Positions 8,131 through 16,739 of a stretch of DNA of 64,000 bases are shown in pieces; position 1 is the stretch's first letter; each line of letters begins with the position of its first letter. This DNA comes from Microbacterium marinilacus. Its GTDB lineage: Bacteria > Actinomycetota > Actinomycetes > Actinomycetales > Microbacteriaceae. The notes under the pieces were generated by a model. That model saw only the letters and a list, made by a program, of their open reading frames with translations, was not told the origin of the DNA and searched no databases. Made by a program: the position numbers and the translations under genes. The stretch spans positions 1 to 64,000 of the forward strand of contig NZ_JAIJZW010000005.1 in the NCBI RefSeq assembly GCF_019753765.1, read 5' to 3'.

Positions 8131-8790
8131 CTACGGCTGCTGGGCGTAGTCTGACTGGTCGCTGGCGTCGTAGAGCGTCTGCGCCAGTGACAGCACAGCC
8201 GTTTTGTAGAGCTCTGGCTTGACGTTTTCGGGGTCAAACAGTCCCAGCGCGGACAGCCCCAGGTCCAGGGCGGTCAGGATGCGGAACTGATCGCCAGGAG
8301 GGATGCGCGCGAATCTACTGTCGGTCGGGATCGGGGACTCGCCTGCCGAGATGTCACCGGCTGGGGAGATGAACTCGAGGAACCTGGCCGTGAGGTGCTC
8401 GTCGCGCAGCGCATAGGGGATGAAGTCGAACAGCAGCCGCGCGTAGCTGGAGCGTTCGCCGCTCTGAGCGGTGAGCACCCAGATGTCGCACCACGCTTCG
8501 AGCCGCTCATAGTCGTTGCTGGCACGGTCAAGGATCGCATGGAAGCCCTGCGCCTCCTGCGAGAGCGTCTGCCGGTACCGGATCACCTCCAAGATCAGCT
8601 CGCCCTTGCTGCGGAAGTTGGAGTAGACCGCACCCTTGGTCAGCCCGGCCTCCAGCGCCACATCATCGAGAGATGCGCCCGCGACGCCGCGAGCGGCGAA
8701 GACGCGCTCGCCCGCCTCAAGCAACAGCACCCTGTTGTGCTGCTGCCGCTGCTCGCGGGTCATCCGTGCCATGAGCCCCATGCTAACCAC
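8131..8790 (-). CDS. TetR/AcrR-family transcriptional regulator of the ABC operon
   Basis: 219 residues (or 213 from the ATG at 8772). The HTH is ASLDDVALEAGLTKGAVYSNF, followed by the SKGEL helix. The C-terminal domain is of the larger type seen with drug-efflux regulators. Divergent from a four-gene ABC operon; the 65-bp gap contains a perfect 13-bp palindrome close to the operon start. Expected to repress the transporter until a ligand, perhaps a peptide or drug, releases it. Confidence 0.9.
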   Translation of the reverse strand: MVSMGLMARMTREQRQQHNRVLLLEAGERVFAARGVAGASLDDVALEAGLTKGAVYSNFRSKGELILEVIRYRQTLSQEAQGFHAILDRASNDYERLEAWCDIWVLTAQSGERSSYARLLFDFIPYALRDEHLTARFLEFISPAGDISAGESPIPTDSRFARIPPGDQFRILTALDLGLSALGLFDPENVKPELYKTAVLSLAQTLYDASDQSDYAQQP

Positions 8791-8836
8791 GGCGATCAGG
8801 CACCCCTCGCCCCCCGACCTGTTGATGCGTGTTCAA

Positions 8837-8849
8837 ATACTATTAGTAT
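8837..8849 (+). promoter_or_regulatory. TetR operator over the ABC operon start
   Basis: ATACTATTAGTAT is a perfect palindrome (6-bp arms around a central T) in an otherwise GC-rich gap. Its TACTAT could also serve as a -10 element. The first ABC gene starts 6 bp later with no ribosome-binding site, which suggests a leaderless transcript whose promoter overlaps the operator. Confidence 0.75.
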
Positions 8850-8855
8850 CTGAGC

Positions 8856-9791
8856 ATGACGAGTGCACCGCCACGTGCCGAGGCGCTCTCGCTGGATCAG
8901 GTCACCAAGACCTATGAGCGAGGGGGTGCTGCGGCGAACCGAGCCATCAGCCTGACCTTCCAGCCGGGTGAGCTGATCGCGCTCATCGGGCACAACGGGG
9001 CGGGCAAGACCACGCTCCTCAGCCAGATCATCGGGACAGTGAAACCCACCTCCGGGGACATCCGATACGGCCCATCCTCCCTGGTTGCCGCGCCGGACCT
9101 CGCTCGCCGGATCGCGTCGATGATGCCCCAGATGTACGCACCGCTGACGGGAGTGACACCACGGCAGGCGATCACATCGATCGCCCGACTGCGGGGCCTT
9201 TCCGTAGCGGATGCGAAGCGCGCTGCGCTCGACCTGATCGATGCGCTCGATATCGGCGAGTGGAAGGACACCGGCGGTGAAAAGCTCTCCGGGGGCCTGC
9301 GCCGGCTCACGTCCTACGCGATGGCCGTGGTCGCGCCCCCGCCCGTGCTCTTGGTCGACGAACCCACCAACGACGTCGACCCGGTCCGCCGTCCGCTTAT
9401 CTGGCGGCATCTGCGCCGGCTCGCCGACGACGGCCACACAGTCGTGGTCGTCACTCACAACCTCCTCGAAGTCCAGCGCGCCGCCGACCGGTACGTGCTT
9501 CTGCAGAACGGCGCCGTTCTCGTCGACAACACACCGAGACAACTGGCCCAACAGGTACGCACCGCCGCCCTCACTGTGTCTGTACGTCCAGGCGCCGAGA
9601 TCCCTTTGACACCGCCAGCCGCAGCGCATGCGGTCGAAGACGGACAGCTCACGCTCGACTTGGAACCCGCGCAGATCCCGGCCGCGATCGAGTGGGTCCT
9701 CCACCTGGTCGACACAGGTGCAGCGGACAGCTACTCGCTCGCCCCGGCATCGCTCGAAACCCTCTACGAAGGGATCACCAATGGCCGCTGA
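8856..9791 (+). CDS. ABC transporter ATP-binding protein (first of operon)
   Basis: 311 residues. Walker A GHNGAGKTT near residue 48, a Q-loop (MMPQM), signature LSGGLRR and Walker B LLVDEPTND are all present. A C-terminal extension of about 80 residues after the ATPase core is usual for CcmA/drug-efflux type subunits. The start codon lies 6 bp after the operator palindrome. The stop overlaps the next gene by 11 bp, so the two are co-translated. Partner of the following ABC-2 type permease. Confidence 0.9.
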   Translation: MTSAPPRAEALSLDQVTKTYERGGAAANRAISLTFQPGELIALIGHNGAGKTTLLSQIIGTVKPTSGDIRYGPSSLVAAPDLARRIASMMPQMYAPLTGVTPRQAITSIARLRGLSVADAKRAALDLIDALDIGEWKDTGGEKLSGGLRRLTSYAMAVVAPPPVLLVDEPTNDVDPVRRPLIWRHLRRLADDGHTVVVVTHNLLEVQRAADRYVLLQNGAVLVDNTPRQLAQQVRTAALTVSVRPGAEIPLTPPAAAHAVEDGQLTLDLEPAQIPAAIEWVLHLVDTGAADSYSLAPASLETLYEGITNGR

Positions 9792-10560
9792 CCTTCTCAC
9801 CACACCTACACTGGCGGTGCCTCGCAGACGCGCCTGGCCGGTCAGCTGGTGGGGCCTTGTCCGGTGGAGCCTGACGCGGCACAAGTACCTGCTGCCGGCG
9901 TTCACCGCCGTACAGGCGCTGTTCGCTCTCGCGATCGTCTACGGCCTCGCGCTGATGATCCCGGACGTCGACCAGGAGGCAGCCCGCTACCTCTCCTCCG
10001 GCGCGTGGACGCTGGGGATCATCGCTGTCGGCTGCGTTCTCGCCCCGCAAGTCATGAGCACCTCGAAGCAGGAAGGACTGCTCGACTACCAGAAGACCCT
10101 CCCGGTGCCGCGCTCGGCGATCCTTCTTGCCGACGCCGTCGTATGGAGCCTTGCAGCGCTGCCCGGGATCGCGGTCGGAATGCTCGCCGCCTTCCTGCGC
10201 TTCGGCCTCGACATCCACACCGACCTCTTCACCGTCGCCGCGATCCTCGGCGCACAGTTCACCGCGGTCAGCATCGGATACGCCATCGCACTCTGGCTGC
10301 CCACCGGCGCAACCTCCCTCGCGACCCAAGTCATCATGATCGGCGGTCTACTGTTCTCACCCATCACGTTCCCCGCCGAACGCCTCCCCGAATGGGCCGT
10401 CACCCTCCACCAGTTCCTCCCGTTCACACCCCTGGGCGACATCATCCGCGAAGCAACCTTCCGCACCGGCGACAGCCAAGTCCTGAACATCATCGTCGCC
10501 GCCGCATGGGCAGGGACGGCATACCTGACCGCGTATCTCGCGCTGCGCAAGAGGAAGTAG
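9781..10560 (+). CDS. ABC-2 type permease
   Basis: 259 residues with six predicted membrane segments (for example AVQALFALAIVYGLALMI, WTLGIIAVGCVLAPQV, and the last ending YLTAYLALRKRK). The pattern TSKQEGLLDYQKTLPVPR in the cytoplasmic loop and FPAERLPEW before the fifth segment is typical of ABC-2/DrrB-like permeases. It overlaps the preceding ATPase and is followed after 2 bp by a second ATPase, so it belongs to one export operon. Confidence 0.9.
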   Translation: MAADLLTTPTLAVPRRRAWPVSWWGLVRWSLTRHKYLLPAFTAVQALFALAIVYGLALMIPDVDQEAARYLSSGAWTLGIIAVGCVLAPQVMSTSKQEGLLDYQKTLPVPRSAILLADAVVWSLAALPGIAVGMLAAFLRFGLDIHTDLFTVAAILGAQFTAVSIGYAIALWLPTGATSLATQVIMIGGLLFSPITFPAERLPEWAVTLHQFLPFTPLGDIIREATFRTGDSQVLNIIVAAAWAGTAYLTAYLALRKRK

Positions 10561-10562
10561 CG

Positions 10563-11297
10563 ATGGCGACAGCGCAACCGGCCCTCCACATCAGCCGACT
10601 CACCACGACCATCGCCGGTCGGGAGATCCTCACCTCCTGCGACCTCACGGTCGCGCCGGGTGAGATCTGCGCGATCATCGGACCCAACGGTGCCGGGAAG
10701 ACAACCCTGTTCAAGACCATCGTCGGCTTGGCTTTCCCCACCTCGGGCACGATCACGATCCTCGGGCACACGCTCTCGGACGCCACTCGCGACGGATTGC
10801 TCTCACGGATCGGTGCGATCATCGAAGCGCCCGATTTCCACCCCGCGGCCACCGCGCGCACCGCCCTCGCGCTGCACTTCGACCTTGTTGGGATCACCTC
10901 TCCCGCTCCTGTGGACGAGCTTCTCGACCGGGTCGGCCTCACCGGTGCCGCCGATACGCCCCTCACCTCGTTCTCCCTGGGCATGAAGCAACGCCTCGCC
11001 CTGGCGCGCGCCATCGGGCACCGCCCCGAGCTTGTCGTGCTCGACGAACCTGCCAATGGCCTGGACCCGACCGGCATCGTCGACCTTCGCGAACTGCTCG
11101 CGTCCCTCGCGCAGCAGGGCACCACCATCGTGATGGCCAGCCACATCCTCACCGACCTCGAACGCACCGCCCACACCGTCGCCGTGCTCACCGACGGCCG
11201 ACTCGGCCGGAAGCAGGACATCCGAACCGTCCTGGACGGCATCGACGGCGGGCTCGAAGCCTTCTACCGCGACAGCGTCACAGGAGAGTCCCGATGA
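10563..11297 (+). CDS. ABC transporter ATP-binding protein (second of operon)
   Basis: 244 residues. Walker A GPNGAGKTT near residue 39, signature in the LTSFSLGMKQRLALARA form (a SLGM variant common in bacitracin/lantibiotic-immunity type ATPases) and Walker B LVVLDEPANGLDP. The start is 2 bp after the permease stop; the end overlaps the next gene by 4 bp (ATGA). The BcrA/NodI-like layout suggests export or self-protection against an amphipathic peptide, which is inference. Confidence 0.9.
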   Translation: MATAQPALHISRLTTTIAGREILTSCDLTVAPGEICAIIGPNGAGKTTLFKTIVGLAFPTSGTITILGHTLSDATRDGLLSRIGAIIEAPDFHPAATARTALALHFDLVGITSPAPVDELLDRVGLTGAADTPLTSFSLGMKQRLALARAIGHRPELVVLDEPANGLDPTGIVDLRELLASLAQQGTTIVMASHILTDLERTAHTVAVLTDGRLGRKQDIRTVLDGIDGGLEAFYRDSVTGESR

Positions 11298-12001
11298 CAG
11301 GATTCCTGCGACTCGAACTCAACCGATACCGCCACACCGCGCTGTACGTCGCCCTGACGGCCGCGGGAACGCTCCTGGCTGCACTCTACTTCTTCGCCGT
11401 GGTCGGACGATTCGACGACAGCCCCGACAGCGCCATGCTCCGCAGCTACGATGCCGTCGTCCCACTCGCGCTGACCGTCGCGCTGTGTGTGCTCGTCGTC
11501 TACGGAGCCGTCATCTACGCCAGCCGCATCGTCGCCAACTACATCGGGAACCGCCGGATCGCCCTCTACATCTACCCAGGCGGACGCGGCCCCCTCTTCC
11601 AAGCCAAGAACACCGCCTACGCCCTCGTCATCGGCACGGCGAGTCTCATCGGATACGGCGCCGCCGTCAGCGTGTTCCTCCTCACCGAGTCCTTCACACC
11701 CATCGTCGACGGCGTCCACGACGGCGCGCTTTGGCTGACCGCCCTGCTCTCGACGAGCTGCGTCGTACTCCTCACCGTCAGCATCACCGCCATCGCCGGC
11801 ACGATCGGAATCTGGCGGCGCTCCACGATCGCCACCATCGTCGCCGCGATCATCCTCATCGCACTCCTCGGCAACGTCCTTGCCGTCTCCCTCAACGGCA
11901 CCCCCTGGCTCACCTGGCTCGTCACCGGCGCAAGCCTCGCGATCGCCGTCCTCATGCTCGGCATCCAGACACGCAGCATCCGCGTCGACGAAGTCCTCTG
12001 A
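11294..12001 (+). CDS. Integral membrane protein, permease of second ABC pair
   Basis: 235 residues with six hydrophobic segments: residues about 15-37, 60-80, 112-132, 145-170, 180-200 and 205-225. It is translationally coupled to the preceding ATPase (ATGA overlap at 11294-11297). Length and layout match the short permeases that pair with BcrA-type ATPases. With the first pair this operon encodes two complete ABC exporters under one TetR regulator. Confidence 0.85.
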   Translation: MTGFLRLELNRYRHTALYVALTAAGTLLAALYFFAVVGRFDDSPDSAMLRSYDAVVPLALTVALCVLVVYGAVIYASRIVANYIGNRRIALYIYPGGRGPLFQAKNTAYALVIGTASLIGYGAAVSVFLLTESFTPIVDGVHDGALWLTALLSTSCVVLLTVSITAIAGTIGIWRRSTIATIVAAIILIALLGNVLAVSLNGTPWLTWLVTGASLAIAVLMLGIQTRSIRVDEVL

Positions 12002-12376
12002 GCCTCTGGAGTCATTCGATGGCTTCGGTCAACAGCAACATTGATCACCCCGGTACCAAGATCGGCGATGCTGCTCCGGGCCCGTCGGGCGCCGGGGCCG
12101 ACGAAGCAAAGCGAATCGCCCCGGTACGTCCGGAGACGTGATTCCTTGGAAGAAGCCGTCATGTGGGACGTCCCAGTAGGTTCCCGGTCGAGTTGCAGGA
12201 GCGCGTGGCCCAGATGGTCGCGGCATAGTCGTGCGCGGATTCTGGTCCACTCCACAGGCACCTTCTGGTGCACTTCACCGGCGACGCGGCCGAACAAGCG
12301 TGGTGCACTTCAACGACGGTCGGATCGACCAGATCGAGCGAATGGACCGGCCAGTGACCTACCTTAGGAACGACGA
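12002..12376. other. Intergenic stretch with transposase debris
   Basis: Apart from the small OrfA-like remnant at 12175-12228 I see no supported gene. A plus-strand frame near 12300-12365 reads VVHFNDGRIDQIERMDRP, which resembles the C-terminus of a SnoaL-like protein, but it is too short to call. Confidence 0.4.
12175..12228 (+). pseudogene. IS3 OrfA N-terminal remnant
   Basis: The frame encodes SRFPVELQERVAQMVAA then a stop. This resembles the first helix of IS3-family OrfA proteins (RK.PxELRERAVRMV). Only about 17 residues remain, so the call is tentative. It adds to the evidence that this boundary has been a repeated insertion target. Confidence 0.4.
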
Positions 12377-12413
12377 AGCCCAGGTGAGAAATGAACTCTC
12401 ACCTGGGCTTTTC
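12377..12413. terminator. Strong Rho-independent terminator
   Basis: AGCCCAGGTGAGA (12377-12389) pairs perfectly with TCTCACCTGGGCT (12397-12409) across a 7-base loop and is followed by TTTT on the plus strand. On the minus strand it directly follows the tRNA-Pro 3' half and would be that gene's terminator. On the plus strand it can end transcription from the ABC operon. Confidence 0.85.
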
Positions 12414-12414
12414 T

Positions 12415-12572
12415 GTCGGGATGACAGGATTTGAACCTGCGACCCCTTGACCCCCAGGTACCCGGATCGGGCGTCTCCCTTGATTTTCCGGGCCTCTCTG
12501 CTCCGCAGGAGGCCCGTTTTCACGTCACACATTGCATGGTTTGCATGCATCAGGTCCCGGCCAGGTCCCGGC
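12415..12572 (-). repeat. att-like repeat, copy 3, with tRNA-Pro 3' half
   Basis: Minus strand 12457-12415 carries the same tRNA-Pro 3' half as copy 1: anticodon-loop GGG run, GGGTC, GCAGG-TTCAAAT-CCTGT, then CATCCCGA. The 3' anticodon-stem strand differs slightly (TCAAG here, TCAGG in copy 1). The bases 5' to it cannot pair as the other half of an anticodon stem, so this too is a fragment. The downstream block (12484-12572) matches the other copies through GCATGCATCAGGTCCCGG. Confidence 0.7.
12489..12520 (+). terminator. Terminator hairpin inside att-like copy 3
   Basis: CGGGCCTC (12489-12496) pairs with GAGGCCCG (12509-12516) and is followed by TTTT. The equivalent places in copies 1 and 2 have lost pairing. 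It would insulate the defence island downstream from transcription coming from region 1. Confidence 0.7.
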
Positions 12573-12735
12573 GCTCGGTAGCCGCATTTAGACCCTCGGC
12601 GAGAGTTTGTGCGAGGTTAACGACATGCTCGCGAACGTCTTCTTGAGTTGGCGGACGCGGTGGATTCTCCAGACCCAAGCTCTTTGAGCGTCTCCTAGTC
12701 ATGGCGTCTGTCGACGTGGTCGATATCCTTCGATC

Positions 12736-14025
12736 ATGAGCGAAGAGCCCGACGAACCAGAGGATCGGCGTGCTCCGGCCGACGAGGTCGAGCTGATCAG
12801 AGACGGGCAGAACCTTCTAGTCGTCGGGAGCAATAGAGGGGCCGTCGAGCGCTTCATGGGCTCGGCAGGCTTGCTGGAGCGCGCGAAGGAAATCACCTCG
12901 CGGCAGTTCGTGCCGATGCTGCGCTCAGCCGCCGAAATCACCCACACGCTCGCAGATACCGTCGCGGAGTCGGCGTTATGGGTCAAGCTCACCGAGGAGT
13001 CAGCAGAGGCCATCAAGGAGTTCGGCCTCACCGAAACCGAGGTCCCAGGCGTTGCCTATGCGATGGCAGGTCGCCCCGGCGACATCAAGCAGTGGCTGAA
13101 GATCAACACGTCGGCCGGCGCGAAGCTCGCGAGCCCCGGGCTGCTCTCCGGCGTCGCCGGCGGGCTCGCCCAGGCAGCGAGCCAGGCGGAGGCCGAGCAA
13201 CTGCGCGGGCTCCTCGTGTCGCTCGACGCGAAGATCGACAAGGTGCTCCGCGGCCAGCGGGACGCCATAATCGGCCCGTTGAACGGCGTCGAGCGACACC
13301 TCCGCTCCGCCCAGACGTTCCTGCGGGTCCAAGGCGAGGTCGACGCCCAGGAGTGGGACAAGATCACTGGAGCTCCGCAGAGGATCCGTGAAATACAGTC
13401 CACGTCCGTGGAAAAGCTCCGCGGGATTGCTGCCGATATGGAGCAACACAAGCGCGTCGGCCAGCTCAGCTCACACCTACCGGAACTCAGAAACCAGGTC
13501 GAGCTGTGGGTAGGAGCGATCACCCGGTGCTTCGCCGCTCTGGACGACTTTGCCGCTCTCGAGCTGGAGCACACGGCCGTGATCGCCCCGGACCGGCTCG
13601 ACGCGAAGCGACAAGCGATCCAGGAGGACCGACTGGAGGCGATCACGGAGCTCTCCGCCGGTGTCGCGGAGCTGATGAGTCAGATGACGGCGAGCGCCGA
13701 CCGCGCGCAGGCGAACGTACTGCTGCACCGGACGAAGTCGCCCCGGGTGCTCGACATGATCGACAGCTCCCGAGGGGCGATTAAGAAGCTCTACAACGCT
13801 CTCGGGCTCGAGATCGACTGGGACTCGGTCACCGCACCGCAGTGGCGCGACGCGCTCCTGGAACTCGAGCAGTGGAAGAACGCACTCGCCGAGGGAGGCG
13901 CAATCACCTGGGAGAAAGGGAAGCCGGCACTCAAAGGGCTAGCCATGGCGGGGGCATTGGCGGTCGTCACTGCGCTGGTCAACGGCAAAGGCTCGGGCTC
14001 GAGCAGGGGCAGTTCCGAGGCCTGA
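12736..14025 (+). CDS. Hypothetical helical protein with C-terminal membrane segment
   Basis: 429 residues, not recognised. Charged helical sequence dominates: the segment around residues 145-190 (SQAEAEQLRGLLVSLDAKID) and residues 290-330 look like coiled coils. A Gly-rich stretch (GLLSGVAGGLAQAA) lies near residue 137, and near the C-terminus LAMAGALAVVTALVNG could be a single membrane-insertion helix followed by a Gly/Ser tail. It is the first gene after the att-like copy 3 and precedes the nuclease pair, so it is possibly a defence effector that perturbs membranes; this is inference from shape and position only. The ATG at 12736 is chosen as the first in frame. Confidence 0.75.
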   Translation: MSEEPDEPEDRRAPADEVELIRDGQNLLVVGSNRGAVERFMGSAGLLERAKEITSRQFVPMLRSAAEITHTLADTVAESALWVKLTEESAEAIKEFGLTETEVPGVAYAMAGRPGDIKQWLKINTSAGAKLASPGLLSGVAGGLAQAASQAEAEQLRGLLVSLDAKIDKVLRGQRDAIIGPLNGVERHLRSAQTFLRVQGEVDAQEWDKITGAPQRIREIQSTSVEKLRGIAADMEQHKRVGQLSSHLPELRNQVELWVGAITRCFAALDDFAALELEHTAVIAPDRLDAKRQAIQEDRLEAITELSAGVAELMSQMTASADRAQANVLLHRTKSPRVLDMIDSSRGAIKKLYNALGLEIDWDSVTAPQWRDALLELEQWKNALAEGGAITWEKGKPALKGLAMAGALAVVTALVNGKGSGSSRGSSEA

Positions 14026-14691
14026 TTCAGCGCCGGGTCGCCGAACACACATCTTGCCGAGCTGCGGTCGAACCGAGGTACTCGACTCATGGGACAACAT
14101 GCTCATTAGACGCTGAAGCTGGAGAGGCTCGATGTCCAGAAGATGCTCGACCGGATCGGCATCCACACGTTCGCCGGGGGTTGCTGAGGAAAGGTGTATC
14201 TAAGCTGATGCGGAGCAACACTTGTCTGCTCCTGCCCCGCAAATCGAAGCACGTCATGGAGGTAGAACACGTGGCGGTGGACAGTGGCGCACGATCTCGA
14301 GGGACCGCAGCTCTGGCCTGCCCCCTCGAGCCTGAGCAGACCGGGCAGGCCTTCATCGGCATGTACTCATGCACCGGTTGGGAAGCCGTCTCTGAGCAGT
14401 TCGCGAACCCGAGCCCTCGCTGCACCCGAGCGAGGGGTCGGGTTCGCCGACCAGTCAAACCGACTGCGTGTCATCGCTGTTCTCCTCTGCTCGTACACGC
14501 GCTCCCCTGAGCGGATCTGGTGGCCTCTATCCAGTCACTAGCGATCATCAGGGGGGCACGCCATCGGACGGGCAAGCGCTGCGGCGCGTGATGATGCGCG
14601 AAACGACGAGAGGACCAACGCGAGACGACAAGGAACACACGCACCGGTCGGCCGAACCGATGGTTGGGGACCGCCACGATAGGATCCGAGC
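14026..14691. other. Intergenic stretch without a recognised gene
   Basis: 665 bp between the helical protein and the nuclease gene. Open frames exist on both strands but show mixed, low-quality protein sequence. I see no tRNA, terminator or transposase signature. A minor frame near 14113-14186 (LKLERLDVQKMLDRIGIHTF) might be gene debris. Confidence 0.45.
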
Positions 14692-15267
14692 ATGCCGGAG
14701 GATATCCAAGAGCTCGGCCGCGAAGGCGCGGCGACACTCAAGCGTTGGCTAGAGGCGACGACATATATGGAGCTTCCTTTCGACGCGTACAACAACAAGA
14801 TCGACTGCACGATTGGCACGACGAGCGGAAAACAGAAGCAGCTCGACCTCGCTGGCTACATGCTCATTGGGAAGAAAGCTCCTGTGTTCGTGGAATGCAA
14901 GAGGTATACGACGGCAGGGAGACAGTACACGGAGTTCGTCAAGTTTCTGGCAATCGCGTACGGGCACACAGCTCAGGAGCTCGCGGACCATAATACGACC
15001 CGCGAATCTCAGTATTACTGGGTCACGTTCCATCCCTTCAATCTCGACAACTGGTCAAAATTGGAGACCTATGAGCACTTGAAGAAAGCTCTTGAGACTC
15101 ATCCCGAGTATCTGGGTGGCGATGCTCTCAACGAGTCCTTGGCACATGAAGTCGCCAGCCGAGTAACCGTCCTCGTGTTCAACCCCAAGCAGGAGGACCT
15201 CTCGCTCACCAGAGATGAGCTCGAACAGATCCGCCCCATTCTGAAGAGGAAAGTGAAGACGCTATGA
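14692..15267 (+). CDS. PD-(D/E)xK restriction-endonuclease-like protein
   Basis: 191 residues. The core KQLDLAGYML...APVFVECKRY gives a D52...E68-x-K70 set, the catalytic signature of the PD-(D/E)xK nuclease fold, on adjacent predicted strands. There is no DNA-recognition or methylase domain in the protein and no methyltransferase beside it. The stop overlaps the next start (ATGA at 15264-15267), so the two products are probably stoichiometric partners. It may be a small nuclease effector or a type-IV-like enzyme. Confidence 0.75.
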   Translation: MPEDIQELGREGAATLKRWLEATTYMELPFDAYNNKIDCTIGTTSGKQKQLDLAGYMLIGKKAPVFVECKRYTTAGRQYTEFVKFLAIAYGHTAQELADHNTTRESQYYWVTFHPFNLDNWSKLETYEHLKKALETHPEYLGGDALNESLAHEVASRVTVLVFNPKQEDLSLTRDELEQIRPILKRKVKTL

Positions 15268-16739
15268 GCGACCTGGTCGAGGCGCTGCACGCCGCTCGCG
15301 AATCGTACGTCAGGGAGGACTATGCTTCCAGAGTCAAGCAGGTGTTCCGTGAACATCTCGAGATGCTCGAGCCTGATGCCGAGATCGAGGACACTCTCTA
15401 CTTCAATCACAGCGCGATTCCCGACTTCAAACTCACGTGGGGACGCGGCGCGAAGGGCAAATCGTCGCGGGACGTCTTCCTCCGCTCCTCCTACGCCGCT
15501 GTGGTCGCGGGCAACGAGACAGTCCAAATCACCAGCGGTGACCCGATCTTCCTGTCGATCAGCGCGGATCAGGTCGTAGAAGAGCCTGGCTTCGCGATGA
15601 CCAAGGCCGACGTGTCGCACGCCGCCAGCCAGGCCCGCTACTCCTTGCTGACCGACGTGGAAGCGTTCAAGGAGATCGCAGCTCCGGTGAAGGACGACAA
15701 CCCGCTGAGCTCCGCGGTGCGCTCGAATTTCCTCCGGGGAGGACGCGGGCTCGTCGACGAGCCCGTCGCAGAGCGCCTTCTGCTGTCCGGGAGCGATACT
15801 GGCGAGAGCGTCACCGACCTCATCAGAGAGACTTTCTTCGAGGACGCCGTCGTCCGCATGGAGCGCACTGCGCTCCTGGTGCATTGGGCGATGTCACCGA
15901 ACGAGGCCATCGACGGGCTGGCGAAGCTCGACGGCGTGATGTCGACCGATGAACTCCGCAGCGTCTTGCCCTGGCTACTGAGCAGAGCCACCGCTCCGAA
16001 GAGAGACGGCTTCTGGGCAGCACTCGGATCGCTCTTCAGCTTTGAGCAACTCGAAAGTCTTGCTTCGGAGCTCAACGGCATGGATCTTACCGGACTGGTG
16101 CAGGCCAATCTGCGGACGTGGTCGGCCAAGCGCGCGTATGTGGGACTCAACGTTGACGTTGAGGGGAACCCCGTGTCGTCTGCCGCTGCAGCATCTGACG
16201 GCTCAATCGAGTCAGCTGACCCGGATCAGGAGTCGGACACGGGTTCCAGTGGTTGGCGGTTCAACTCGGGTACACTAGGCCTCGCGCTCGGCTCGACGAT
16301 GATCCGCGTGAGCAACTCGGGCTACAAACTGAAAGCTCGTCCCGGTTCGTCAACTCCGAAGTGGTCCGCAACCGTCGGCCGCCTCGACGGCTACTCTCTC
16401 CGTTCGGCGTCGATCTCGGGGATCGAACGGGCCTTCCGCATTGACGCACGGGAAAGCGGGAATGTCAGGAGGGACGTCGAAACCGTCGTGCACTCCGTCG
16501 AGGACAGCTACTTCGTGAGCCATGTCGAAGTGATGCTCCCCGGCCCTGACCTCGGCGATGAGGACACCGGAGCGGAATCGGCGTCGGTCGACTTCGCCGG
16601 CGGGATCGTCGTCGCGGATCGTGCCGTACAGCTCGGCGCGCTTACTCGTGCCGCTGCGAACATCCTGGCGAACCAAGGGTTAGACGAGCAACTGCATCCG
16701 TCGGATCCTCACGAGCCCGTCGAGCAGGTTGACCCGTAG
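15264..16739 (+). CDS. Hypothetical protein coupled to the PD-(D/E)xK nuclease
   Basis: 491 residues, no family recognised. Residues about 20-75 read like another nuclease-type alpha/beta core (DTLYFNHSAIPDFKLTW..., with an Asp before a beta strand), then a helical middle (MERTALLVHWAMSPNEAIDGL) and an acidic linker rich in Ser/Asp/Glu near residues 305-335. A C-terminal beta-rich part follows (IRVSNSGYKLKARPGS...). Translationally coupled to the nuclease and followed by an IS3 relic that starts at its stop, so the natural C-terminus may have been altered. Confidence 0.65.
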   Translation: MSDLVEALHAARESYVREDYASRVKQVFREHLEMLEPDAEIEDTLYFNHSAIPDFKLTWGRGAKGKSSRDVFLRSSYAAVVAGNETVQITSGDPIFLSISADQVVEEPGFAMTKADVSHAASQARYSLLTDVEAFKEIAAPVKDDNPLSSAVRSNFLRGGRGLVDEPVAERLLLSGSDTGESVTDLIRETFFEDAVVRMERTALLVHWAMSPNEAIDGLAKLDGVMSTDELRSVLPWLLSRATAPKRDGFWAALGSLFSFEQLESLASELNGMDLTGLVQANLRTWSAKRAYVGLNVDVEGNPVSSAAAASDGSIESADPDQESDTGSSGWRFNSGTLGLALGSTMIRVSNSGYKLKARPGSSTPKWSATVGRLDGYSLRSASISGIERAFRIDARESGNVRRDVETVVHSVEDSYFVSHVEVMLPGPDLGDEDTGAESASVDFAGGIVVADRAVQLGALTRAAANILANQGLDEQLHPSDPHEPVEQVDP

